Shown piece by piece: positions 20,000 to 27,647 of a DNA stretch of 64,000 nucleotides. Source of the stretch: Burkholderia lata (lineage in GTDB: Bacteria; Pseudomonadota; Gammaproteobacteria; Burkholderiales; Burkholderiaceae). Where the stretch lies: positions 147,399 through 211,398 of the forward strand of contig NZ_CABVQK010000017.1 in the NCBI RefSeq assembly GCF_902499335.1, written 5' to 3'. The notes beneath the pieces are model-generated. The model ran no database searches. It had not been told where the DNA came from and saw nothing but the letters and a program-made list of their open reading frames with translations. Both the position numbers and the translations under genes were made by a program. Numbering within the stretch: the first letter of the stretch is position 1; each line of letters opens with the position of its first letter.

Positions 20000-20326
20000 A
20001 TGCCGGCTGATCGCGACTCCCACTCGAGCTGGAGCAGGACCTCAGAGTATCTCCGCGAAGCGCGAGCCAACCTCTCGGAAGCTGCCGAGGGTGTTTGCGC
20101 GGATGAGATCGCCGAATTTGAGGAGTTCTTGAAGCACAACGAGTTGGAACTGGCATTGGACGCAATCGACGCCTCTTTCAGGAAGGGGGACGATGCGAAC
20201 TGGCGCGTGCTGGAGTATATGGCCATAGCAGCGCTGAGCATGGAAATGGTAGACCGCCAAGCGATGTACGATCAATGGCTCACACAAGCGCGAGGCTGGA
20301 ATCACAGGACGGTTCTACCGCGATAG
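20000..20326 (+). CDS. Small acidic helical protein, possible orphan immunity protein
   Basis: A 108-residue protein from the ATG at 20000 (AAAGAGAACCC upstream; a TTG 30 bases earlier is a less likely start). It is acidic and predicted all-helical, with a core of type DEIAEFEEFLKHNELELALDAID followed by two further helices and no membrane segment or signal peptide. The pattern of a short helix, FLxHNExELALDAI, then a helix is reminiscent of small immunity proteins of polymorphic toxin systems (MafI-like). That is inference from style only; no toxin gene is adjacent. Codon usage is less G/C-rich than in mutS, in keeping with transfer. Confidence 0.65.
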   Translation: MPADRDSHSSWSRTSEYLREARANLSEAAEGVCADEIAEFEEFLKHNELELALDAIDASFRKGDDANWRVLEYMAIAALSMEMVDRQAMYDQWLTQARGWNHRTVLPR

Positions 20327-20483
20327 GTTGCAAGACGAATGGCCGCCTCGAATTGATGGTGCCTCCGGATCGGGTTGAGCCGGTCGTGGGCCACGGGGAC
20401 GGTAATCGGCTCGGCCAATGCGGACATTTGATGCCTCGTCCAAGATTGTGGGCAATCCAGTCACTACCCCAACCGCACTGCTA

Positions 20484-20777
20484 ATGCATTGTCCCTATTG
20501 CTCCGCTGAACTCGTCATAGTCGCGGGAGAAGAGCTTCAATGTGCATCGACGGGCGCACTCTTTAGCCGCTCCGTTCGAATGCAGTTCGAAGCACTCAGG
20601 ACCGGTGGAACGCCCGGTCAATCAACTCGGCTCCACCTGGGGCGATGGTTTTGTCCCTGTTGTGGTGAACAGACCAACAATAGCGTTTGTCTAGGCTGCG
20701 GCGTTGTGGTTACTGTCAAGTTAGCCCGAGAACTCATAGAGCTAAATCCACACGTTCCTCCGCAAATGTCGAGATGA
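20484..20777 (+). CDS. Small zinc-ribbon protein, function unknown
   Basis: A 97-residue protein with Cys pairs at 3/6 (CPYC) and 57/60 plus 69/72 (CPCCGEQ...CLGC), with an extra Cys20. The second set forms a classic CxxC-x8-CxxC zinc ribbon. The N-terminal CPYCSAELVIVAGEELQC looks like a second, shorter zinc site. The start is uncertain: ATG 20484 begins right at the first CxxC but lacks a good ribosome-binding site, and an in-frame ATG at 20418 is possible. It lies between mutS repeat copies A and B in the same orientation as the preceding small gene. Role unknown; it may belong to the same accessory cassette. Confidence 0.6.
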   Translation: MHCPYCSAELVIVAGEELQCASTGALFSRSVRMQFEALRTGGTPGQSTRLHLGRWFCPCCGEQTNNSVCLGCGVVVTVKLARELIELNPHVPPQMSR

Positions 20778-20863
20778 CTGTCCGCAATCGAGAATGAGGG
20801 CCGACCGCTTCGGGTCGGTAGTTGCCGCAGGCAAAACAACTCAGCGTAGTTTTCGAGTTCGGG

Positions 20864-20878
20864 CCTTGTCAGACAAGG
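20864..20878. repeat. 15-bp palindrome at junction with mutS repeat copy B
   Basis: CCTTGTC-A-GACAAGG is a perfect inverted repeat abutting the mutS-derived core GCGCAGGTACTG. A near-identical copy (one arm base changed) sits at the same place at 21576-21590. In native mutS the corresponding position continues with coding sequence. Confidence 0.8.
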
Positions 20879-21016
20879 CGCAGGTACTGCTGCATCATTG
20901 GAGTGACGGGTGCAGGTGCTGCAGTTGGTTGGGTGCTCAAGTGACCGGGAAAAGTTGCTTTGGCTGCCCGAGTTTACCAGCGGCCTGCACGGGATCGGTC
21001 GAAGTTCGCCATCCGG
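20878..21016. repeat. mutS 5'-end repeat, copy B (diverged)
   Basis: The first 24 bases match mutS codons about 14-21. The middle (about 20902-20952), which should hold codons 1-13 including the ATG, is replaced by unrelated sequence. Homology resumes at about 20953 through the upstream region to CCATCCGG. It cannot encode a MutS start. Confidence 0.85.
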
Positions 21017-21063
21017 GCGGTTCTTGGAGATGGCGAATGACAGCTACCGGCGATAGCGGCTGT

Positions 21064-21468
21064 TCAGTCGCTACTTGATTGTGACTCGCTGGCGTCATAA
21101 CCTGCAAATGGACCTACAAAGATGAATCCTTTCGAGAGTTCGTCGCAGACTTCGCTCTGACTGGGAAAATACGCAGTGAACTCCGGCCACGCTTCCTTAA
21201 TGAACTCATCCCACATGTCTGGGTCGAGTTCGTAAATCTTGCCGTCTGGAATGCCCACGAACTCGAAACCACGCCGTGAGATTTCCGACACGGCACTCCT
21301 TGCACCTGCTTCGTGATTTTCTCCCGCGACAAAGACCGGCACATACGCCCCGACCATGTTGCTTGGCATTTCTTGATTTACGCCTCGCCTGATGTGCAGC
21401 GTAAGCCGAAACAAGTGTGGCTTTTGCTCGTGCTTCTTGCTCCCAAACATTCTTGGCATTGGTTGCAT
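21064..21468 (-). CDS. Small cytoplasmic protein, possible orphan immunity protein
   Basis: Up to 134 residues. ATG 21468 is directly against AGAGG, so the next ATG (21459, 131 residues) has better spacing. A basic start (FGSKKHEQKPHLFRL) is followed by an alpha/beta-looking middle (YVPVFVAGENHEAGARSAVSEISRRGFEFVG) and an acidic C-terminal half ending near KGFIFVGPFAGYDA. No signal peptide or membrane segment. The length, acidity and solitary placement resemble immunity proteins, but no named family is recognised with certainty. It lies between mutS repeats B and C, opposite in orientation to the other two small genes, and its base composition is lower in G+C than the flanks. Confidence 0.65.
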   Translation of the reverse strand: MQPMPRMFGSKKHEQKPHLFRLTLHIRRGVNQEMPSNMVGAYVPVFVAGENHEAGARSAVSEISRRGFEFVGIPDGKIYELDPDMWDEFIKEAWPEFTAYFPSQSEVCDELSKGFIFVGPFAGYDASESQSSSD

Positions 21469-21575
21469 CCTCTGGAGCGCTATTTACACGAAATACAGGA
21501 GCTGCTGCTTTTGGTCGACAACAGCCAATCCGGAAAAGCGCGAGAGTAGGTCTTAGCGTAGCTTTGTGTGTCGAG

Positions 21576-21590
21576 CCTTGTCAGATAAGG
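21576..21590. repeat. Palindrome copy at junction with mutS repeat copy C
   Basis: CCTTGTC-A-GATAAGG, one base off the perfect palindrome at 20864. It directly borders the mutS-derived repeat. On the minus strand it provides the stop codon that ends the mutS fragment. Confidence 0.75.
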
Positions 21591-21652
21591 CGCAGGTACT
21601 GCTGCATCATTGGGGTGTGGCCGGCGAAGGCGTCGGGCGACAGCGTGGTCAT
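21581..21652 (-). pseudogene. mutS 5' fragment (23 codons)
   Basis: Encodes the first 21 MutS residues exactly (from MTTLSPDAFAG to QQYLR), then L-I and a stop within the palindrome. It has the same upstream region as mutS with two base changes. It is most simply read as the former 5' end of mutS, displaced by an insertion. Confidence 0.88.
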
Positions 21653-21737
21653 AAGTCGGGCGTGAAGTTGTTGCTTTGGTTGCCCGAGTTTGCCAGTGGC
21701 TTCGGCATGCACGCGCGAAGCTCGCCATTCGACCAGG
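21591..21737. repeat. mutS 5'-end repeat, copy C (distal)
   Basis: 110 bases (21591-21700) differ from the native mutS copy at two positions; beyond that it is alignable but diverged (CGAAGCTCGCCATTCGACCAGG against CGAAGTTCGCCATCCGGCCAGG). It borders the core gene for the FAD oxidoreductase and may be the ancestral mutS upstream region. Confidence 0.9.
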
Positions 21738-21863
21738 CTGCCTGAGATTGCACAACCGGCGGCGGTCGTTCTCACGCCGCTGTCCGACCGCGCTCCCGGG
21801 CGGCCATGCAAAAGTCGGCGTCGCTCAGGTTGAGAACCTTTGCGCGCCGACTCGTTTCCTATA

Positions 21864-23486
21864 TCAGGCCGTTTGCCCCGCCGTCACACTGAGCGCCACC
21901 GCCTGCGCGACTTCGATCCCGTCGATGGCTGCCGAATAGATGCCACCGGCATACCCCGCACCTTCACCAGCCGGATACAGGCCTTCGACGTTCATGCTCT
22001 GGTAATCGTCCTTGCGTCGGATCCGGATCGGCGACGAAGTGCGCGTCTCGACCCCGGTGAGCACTGCATCGTGCATCGCGAAGCCGGCGATCTTCTTGTC
22101 GATCTCGGGGAGGGCTTCGCGGATCGCTTCGATCACGTAGTCCGGCAGTGCGGTGCTGAGATCGGTCGGGTTCACGCCCGGCTTGTACGACGGCTCGACG
22201 GAGCCGAGCGACGTCGACGGCCGGCCCGCGATGAAATCGCCGACCAGCTGGCCCGGTGCGCGGTAATCGCCGCCGCCGAGTTCGAACGCGCGCTCTTCCC
22301 ATTTGCGCTGGAACGCGATGCCTGCCAGCGGGCCGCCGGGATAGTCGTCCGGCGTGATGCCGACGACGATGCCTGCATTCGCGTTGCGCTCAGCCCGCGA
22401 ATACTGGCTCATGCCGTTGGTGACCACGCGGCCCGGCTCGGAGGTTGCCGCGACGACCGTGCCGCCCGGGCACATGCAGAAGCTGTAGACGGCCCGGCCA
22501 TTGCTGCAGTGGTGGACCACCTTGTAGTCGGCCGCACCGAGCTGCTTGTGGCCTGCGAACTTGCCGAAGCGGCTGCGATCGATCAACCCCTGCGGATGCT
22601 CGATGCGAAAGCCCAGCGAGAACGGCTTGGCTTCGACGTAGACGCCGCGTTCGTGCAGCATCTCGAAGGTGTCGCGCGCGCTGTGGCCCACGGCCAGCAC
22701 CACGTGGTCGCACCGCAGCGTTTCCCCATTCGAGAGCTTCAGCGAGCGCACCTTGCCCTGATCGATCTCGATGTCGTCGACCCGGGTTTCAAAGCGCACT
22801 TCGCCGCCCAGCTCATGGATGGACGCACGCATCTTTTCCACCATGCTGACGAGGCGGAACGTGCCGATGTGCGGCCGGCTCAGGTACAGGATGTCTTCCG
22901 GTGCGCCTGCCTTGACGAATTCGTCCAGCACCTTGCGGCCGTAGTGGTTGGGATCCTTGATCTGGCTGTACAGCTTGCCGTCGGAAAACGTCCCGGCGCC
23001 GCCTTCGCCGAACTGCACGTTGGATTCGGGATTGAGCACGCTCTTGCGCCACAGTCCGAAGGTGTCCTTGGTGCGCTCGCGCACGGCCTTGCCGCGTTCG
23101 AGGATGATGGGGCGGAAACCCATCTGCGCGAGGATCAGCCCCGCGAACAGGCCGCACGGCCCCATGCCGATCACGACCGGGCGCAGGAAATTGCCGTGCT
23201 CGGGCGCCTTGGTGACGAAGTGGTACGCCATGTCGGGCGTCACGCCGCAATGCGGCTTGCCGGCGAGGCGCTTGATCGCGGCCGCTTCGTCCGTGACTTC
23301 GACATCGACGATGTACGTGAGCTTGATGTCGGCGCGCTTGCGCGCATCGTGTGCGCGACGGAACACGGTGTAACGGAGGAGCCCGTCTGCGGCCACACCG
23401 AGCTCCGCGAGGCGCTCGCGAATTGCGGCCTCGAGCGCGCTTTCGGGGTGGTCGAGGGGGAGTTTAATTTCGCTTAGCCGTAACAT
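21864..23486 (-). CDS. NAD(P)/FAD-dependent oxidoreductase (COG2509-like)
   Basis: A 540-residue flavoprotein with an N-terminal small domain (about 1-95), then a dinucleotide-binding motif GMGPCGLFAGLILAQMGF (about 105-122) followed by an acidic residue in IILERG. Conserved family segments are FGEGGAGTFSDGKLYSQI, SRPHIGTFRL, GHSARDTFEML, CMCPGGTVVAATSE and GEGAGYAGGIYSAAIDG. This group is widespread and usually annotated as a FAD-dependent dehydrogenase of unknown substrate. The ATG at 23486 matches the usual N-terminus MLRLSEIKLP, but the ribosome-binding site is poor. Confidence 0.9.
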   Translation of the reverse strand: MLRLSEIKLPLDHPESALEAAIRERLAELGVAADGLLRYTVFRRAHDARKRADIKLTYIVDVEVTDEAAAIKRLAGKPHCGVTPDMAYHFVTKAPEHGNFLRPVVIGMGPCGLFAGLILAQMGFRPIILERGKAVRERTKDTFGLWRKSVLNPESNVQFGEGGAGTFSDGKLYSQIKDPNHYGRKVLDEFVKAGAPEDILYLSRPHIGTFRLVSMVEKMRASIHELGGEVRFETRVDDIEIDQGKVRSLKLSNGETLRCDHVVLAVGHSARDTFEMLHERGVYVEAKPFSLGFRIEHPQGLIDRSRFGKFAGHKQLGAADYKVVHHCSNGRAVYSFCMCPGGTVVAATSEPGRVVTNGMSQYSRAERNANAGIVVGITPDDYPGGPLAGIAFQRKWEERAFELGGGDYRAPGQLVGDFIAGRPSTSLGSVEPSYKPGVNPTDLSTALPDYVIEAIREALPEIDKKIAGFAMHDAVLTGVETRTSSPIRIRRKDDYQSMNVEGLYPAGEGAGYAGGIYSAAIDGIEVAQAVALSVTAGQTA

Positions 23487-23792
23487 GGGGACTCGGATGC
23501 GATTGCCACGGCGTCGTGGCGGTGTTGATACGGGCGGGGGCCGGCAGGCCGGCAGTGTTGTCCGCCGTGCGGGCATGCCGGACGCAAACCATTCATTGTC
23601 ATTGCGGGGCAGGCGGTGCAAGCGGCAGTACGCTGGCCGGCCCGAACAACTCAAGCAACTTCAGGATAGGCGCACGACGCGACCCTTGTGCGGGAAGATT
23701 GTCCCGCCTCCCGGCAACCGAACGGCGCGCCGTCGTGACGATGCCCGCGAGCGGTATGCGCGAAAGCCGCGCCATGCAGGCGCGGCCGGGGC
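23487..23792. other. Gene-free interval between suhB and the FAD oxidoreductase
   Basis: 306 bases with no supportable coding region. It should hold the minus-strand promoter of the oxidoreductase, but no convincing -35/-10 pair was found. GTGCGGGAAGATTGTCCCGC near 23689 is a weak inverted repeat. Confidence 0.5.
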
Positions 23793-24596
23793 TTACTCCG
23801 CTGCCGGATGCACGCGGGTGTAACCCTTCAGGATCGGGATCATCTGCGCGTAGATCTTCGGGTTCGCAGCGACGATTTCATGGCGATGCAGGAAATCGGC
23901 GTCGCCCGTGTAGTTGCCGACGAGGCCGCCGGCTTCGGTGATCAGCAGGCTGCCCGCCGCCATGTCCCACACGTTGATGCCCTGCTCGAAGAACGCGTCG
24001 AGGCGGCCGGCCGCGACGTTCGCGAGATCGAGTGCCGCAGCGCCCGGACGGCGCAGGCCCGTGCAGGCCTGCGTCATTTCGGTGAAGAGGCGCGCGTAGG
24101 CATCGAGGCCGTCCTTTTCGCGGAACGGGAAGCCCGTGCCGACCAGTGCGTCCGACAGGCGGTCGCGGCGGCCGACGCGGATGCGGCGGTCGTTCAGGTA
24201 CGCGCCGCGGCCGCGGGTGGCCGTGAACAGGTCGTTCTTGTTCGGGTCGTAGACGACAGCCTGCGTGACGACGCCCTTGTGCTCGAGCGCAATCGACACG
24301 CAGTAGTACGGGAAGCCGTGGATGAAGTTGGTCGTGCCGTCGAGCGGATCGATGATCCACTTGAATTCGGATTCGTTCTCCGATTCGCCCGATTCTTCCG
24401 CGAGGATCGCGTGGTCGGGGTAGGCGGTCTTCAGCGTCTCGATGATCGCCTCTTCGGCGGCCTTGTCCACTTCGGTGACGAAGTCATTCTGCTGCTTCTT
24501 GCGGATCTCGATCAGGTCGAGATCGAGGGACGCGCGATTGATGATCTGTCCGGCGCGGCGCGCAGCCTTGACAGCAATGTTGAGCATGGGATGCAT
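23793..24596 (-). CDS. suhB: Inositol-1-monophosphatase family protein SuhB
   Basis: A 267-residue Mg-dependent phosphatase. The metal-binding motifs are EESGE (about 67-71), the signature WIIDPLDGTTNFIHG (about 80-94) and, near the C-terminus, INVWDMAAGSLLITEAGG. The start MHPMLNIAVKAARRAG is typical. In E. coli SuhB also acts in ribosomal RNA transcription antitermination; whether that applies here is unknown. The upstream 280 bases are shared with the divergent trmJ. Confidence 0.95.
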   Translation of the reverse strand: MHPMLNIAVKAARRAGQIINRASLDLDLIEIRKKQQNDFVTEVDKAAEEAIIETLKTAYPDHAILAEESGESENESEFKWIIDPLDGTTNFIHGFPYYCVSIALEHKGVVTQAVVYDPNKNDLFTATRGRGAYLNDRRIRVGRRDRLSDALVGTGFPFREKDGLDAYARLFTEMTQACTGLRRPGAAALDLANVAAGRLDAFFEQGINVWDMAAGSLLITEAGGLVGNYTGDADFLHRHEIVAANPKIYAQMIPILKGYTRVHPAAE

Positions 24597-24876
24597 GAGC
24601 CTGGATCCTGTAGCCGGCGGCACGGGCCGCCACGAAGTGGAACAACCGCCCGGCACGGCGCAAGCGTGGCAGGCGAGGTGAGACGCGAATTGACAAAGAA
24701 CGGGGTACGACCCGCGCCGCACGGTGCGCGACGCGTAAAGGCATGATTTTACCCGATTTTTGGCGGTTTCAGGCGATCGGGATACGGGGAAACCCCCACT
24801 ATCCGTCCGGACGAGTGGGTTTGCCGCGGCGATGGCGATACCATACTGCCATTCTGATGAACCGAGTCGCATCGTA

Positions 24877-25701
24877 GTGGAAACCCCGCAGATCACCGCC
24901 GCGCCGTCCGAGCCGGGCGCGGCCTCGTCCCGGCCGCCGTCCGGCGGCTTCACGTCCACCCGTTTCGTGCTCGTCGAGCCGAGCCATCCCGGCAATGTCG
25001 GGGCGGCCGCCCGCGCGCTGAAGACGATGGGCTTCTCGCGTCTCGTGCTGGTCGCGCCGCGCGTGCCGCACGTGCAGAGCGATCCCGAGGCGATCGCGAT
25101 GGCCAGCGGCGCGGACGACGTCCTCGCGTCCGCGCATGTCGTGCCGACGCTTGGCGACGCGCTGTCCGGTGTTCACTGGTCGATCGCGCTGACTGCGCGC
25201 ACGCGTGAATACGGGCCGCCGCGCCTGGCGCCGCGTGCCGCTGCCACGCAGGCGTGCGCGCAGGTTGGCACGGGCGACATCGCGCTCGTGTTCGGCAACG
25301 AGCGCACGGGCCTCGCGAACGAGCACGTCGAGCAGTGCAGCGCGCTGGCGCACATCCCGGCGAACCCGGCCTACAGTTCGCTGAATCTCGCGCAGGCCGT
25401 GCAGGTGCTCGCGTACGAGCTGCGCGTCGCGTTTCTCGAGCAGGCGAGCGAGCCGTCGGCGCAACCGTCGGGCGAAGCCGGCACGCTTGCGCAGAGCGAC
25501 GAGATCGAGCGCATGTACGTGCACCTCGAGCATGCGCTGATCGCGCTCGATTTCCTCGATCCGCGCAACCCGAAGAAGCTGATGCCACGGCTGCGGCGCC
25601 TGTTCGCGCGCACGGGCCTCGAGCGCGAGGAGGTCAACATCCTGCGCGGCGTCGCGAAGCACATCCTGCTGAAATCGGGCAAGCCCGGCGGCGACGCGTA
25701 A
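24877..25701 (+). CDS. trmJ: tRNA (cytidine/uridine-32-2'-O)-methyltransferase TrmJ
   Basis: SPOUT-class RNA methyltransferase. The catalytic Arg/Asn region is FVLVEPSHPGNVGAAARALKTMGF. The trefoil-knot SAM site is seen in IALVFGNERTGLANEHVEQC and IPANPAYSSLNLAQAVQVLAYELR. The C-terminal helical extension (about 200-274) is the TrmJ-type dimerisation tail. The start is uncertain: GTG 24877 (274 residues) fits a possible TTGCCG/CATACT promoter just upstream, while an in-frame ATG at 24832 would add 15 residues of atypical sequence. It modifies position 32 of several tRNAs. Confidence 0.9.
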   Translation: METPQITAAPSEPGAASSRPPSGGFTSTRFVLVEPSHPGNVGAAARALKTMGFSRLVLVAPRVPHVQSDPEAIAMASGADDVLASAHVVPTLGDALSGVHWSIALTARTREYGPPRLAPRAAATQACAQVGTGDIALVFGNERTGLANEHVEQCSALAHIPANPAYSSLNLAQAVQVLAYELRVAFLEQASEPSAQPSGEAGTLAQSDEIERMYVHLEHALIALDFLDPRNPKKLMPRLRRLFARTGLEREEVNILRGVAKHILLKSGKPGGDA

Positions 25702-26001
25702 GCGGCCGGCGCACCGGCTGCCGGGTGTCTCGGCGCGCGGCGCAACCACCGCGTCGGGCGGGTGCCAGGTCGGCCGCCGGAAGCGCTGGGGCCGATCGCT
25801 GCGCCAGATCGACCATCCCGCAAACGCCCCCGCAGCAAGCGTTCCGCCCGAATACCCGTGCCGCCGGCGGGGTGAACGCGCGAGCTCGTGCGGCCGTGCG
25901 CGACTCGCCCTACAATCGCCGGACATCATAAGTAAATTACCCGGCACGATAAGGGCCGGTCATTGCCGGCGATGCGCGCCGGCCTTTTCCCAGACCACAT
26001 C
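25702..26001. other. Gene-free interval trmJ-cysE
   Basis: 300 bases without a credible gene. TACAAT at 25911-25916 is a candidate -10 for cysE, and an inverted repeat GCCGG...CCGGC near 25961-25985 lies in the presumed leader. No T-tract terminator follows trmJ. Confidence 0.45.
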
Positions 26002-26775
26002 ATGTTCACGAGACTGCGCGAAGACGTTGCAACGATTCGCGAGCGGGATCCCGCCGCTCGCAGTGCGTGGGAAGTGCTGACCTGTTATCCGGGGTTGCAT
26101 GCGCTCGTGCTGCATCGTTTCGCGCACGCATGCTGGCGCGCGAAGCGCTACTGGATCGCGCGTTTCGCGTCGCAGGCCGGCCGGTTCCTGACGGGGATCG
26201 AAATTCACCCCGGCGCGACGATCGGCCGGCGCGTGTTCATCGATCACGGGATGGGTGTCGTGATCGGCGAGACGGCGATAGTCGGCGACGACTGCACGAT
26301 CTATCAGGGCGTGACGCTGGGCGGCACGTCGCTCACGCGCGGCGCCAAGCGCCACCCGACGCTCGAGGCCGGCGTCATCGTCGGCGCGGGCGCGAAGGTG
26401 CTTGGCGGTTTCACGGTCGGGGCCGGTGCGAAGATCGGTTCGAACGCGGTCGTCGTGAAGCCGGTGCCGCCAGGCGGCACGGCGGTCGGCAACCCGGCGC
26501 GCATCGTGATGCCGGCGCAGCCGAAGCCGCAGCCCGAACGCGCGGCGTTCTGCGCATACGGGATCACGCCGAATGCCGACGATCCGATGTCGCTCGCGAT
26601 TCACGGGCTGATCGATCACGCGGCGAAGGAAAGCCGCCGCGTCGACGAGATCGTCGCGGCGCTCGAGCGGCTCGGCACGCATCTGGAAACGCTGCAGGGC
26701 GCCGACGCGGCGCGCCTCGACCTGCGCCGGCTGTCGGCGGTGCTGGAAGGAAAGACGGTCGAGCGCGAGGTGTAG
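26002..26775 (+). CDS. cysE: Serine O-acetyltransferase
   Basis: A 257-residue hexapeptide-repeat acetyltransferase making O-acetylserine for cysteine synthesis. The catalytic His is in FIDHGMGVVIGETA. GVTLGGTS, KRHPTLEAGVIVGAGAKVLG and the GSNAVVVKPVPPGGTAVGNPAR coil are present. The helical N-terminus is shorter than in E. coli CysE, as in many cysteine-pathway SATs of betaproteobacteria. The extra C-terminal region (about 175-257) is charged and helical. The ATG at 26002 matches MFTRLREDV. It converges on lpxH. Confidence 0.94.
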   Translation: MFTRLREDVATIRERDPAARSAWEVLTCYPGLHALVLHRFAHACWRAKRYWIARFASQAGRFLTGIEIHPGATIGRRVFIDHGMGVVIGETAIVGDDCTIYQGVTLGGTSLTRGAKRHPTLEAGVIVGAGAKVLGGFTVGAGAKIGSNAVVVKPVPPGGTAVGNPARIVMPAQPKPQPERAAFCAYGITPNADDPMSLAIHGLIDHAAKESRRVDEIVAALERLGTHLETLQGADAARLDLRRLSAVLEGKTVEREV

Positions 26776-26823
26776 CGAGAGGGTTGACGATGGCTGCCGG
26801 CCGGTGCGGCGGCAGCAGTGTCG

Positions 26824-27624
26824 TCAGTCGAGCGGCATCGCGTGGATGCCTTCCGCGTCGACGCGCAGGTAGCCGCCGCGCGGCTTGCCGTGGTCGAGAT
26901 CCCAGTCGGGCAGCACCCAGCGGATGCCGCCCGGCTCGGCGTGGCTCGCGGGGCGGTGCGTATGGCCGTGAATGATCACGCTCGCGCGGCTTTTCCGGAA
27001 CAGCGCGGCCACGCCTTCACGCGTGACATCGTAAATCGCCGAAGCAGGGCGCACCCGGCCCGCTTCGCTTTTCGAACGCATGCGCTGCGCGAGCGCGCGG
27101 CGCCAGCGGAACGGCCACGCGAGAAACAGCCATTGCGCGACGCGGTTGCGTGCGAAGCGGCGGAACAGCTGGTAGCCGCGGTCGGCCGTGCATTGTGCGT
27201 CTCCGTGCGCGAGCACGATGCGCTGGCCGAACGCCATGATCAGCGAAGGATCAGGCAGCAGCATCGCGCCGGCTGCCTTCATGAAGCGCCGGCCGAGCAG
27301 GAAATCGCGGTTGCCGTGCATCACGTAGAGCGCAATGCCACGCTCCGAGAACGTGTGCATCAGCGCGGCCATGCGTGCCGCGAACGGATCGTCGTCGAGG
27401 ATGTCGTCGCCGATCCAGTATTCGAACAGGTCGCCGAGGATGAACACCGAATCGGCGCTGTCGGCGGTGTATTTCACGAAATGCTCGAACGCGGCGACCG
27501 TCTTCGGAATCGCTTCGCTCAGATGCAGATCGGAGAGAAACAGGAACGGGCGTGCGGCTTGCGCGTATTCGCGCTCGCCCGGCACGCCCGCGGAGACGCT
27601 TCGCGGCGGACTCTCCTGCAACAT
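26824..27624 (-). CDS. lpxH: UDP-2,3-diacylglucosamine diphosphatase
   Basis: LpxH hydrolyses UDP-2,3-diacylglucosamine to lipid X in lipid A synthesis at the inner membrane. Calcineurin-like metal motifs are in order: FLSDLHLSE, ILGDLFEYW, MHGNRDFLLG, LAHGDAQC and IIHGHTHRP. Length 266 residues, with a slightly long N-terminus (about 25 residues before the first motif). It follows ppiB by 23 bases on the same strand, matching the ppiB-lpxH order of E. coli. Confidence 0.96.
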   Translation of the reverse strand: MLQESPPRSVSAGVPGEREYAQAARPFLFLSDLHLSEAIPKTVAAFEHFVKYTADSADSVFILGDLFEYWIGDDILDDDPFAARMAALMHTFSERGIALYVMHGNRDFLLGRRFMKAAGAMLLPDPSLIMAFGQRIVLAHGDAQCTADRGYQLFRRFARNRVAQWLFLAWPFRWRRALAQRMRSKSEAGRVRPASAIYDVTREGVAALFRKSRASVIIHGHTHRPASHAEPGGIRWVLPDWDLDHGKPRGGYLRVDAEGIHAMPLD

Positions 27625-27647
27625 CGAAGTGCCTCCGTAACTGCGCG

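Noticed and set aside
19814..21830. Insertion sequence or transposon as cause of the mutS repeats
   Set aside because: No transposase, terminal inverted repeats or target-site duplication were seen. The repeats are mutS-derived.
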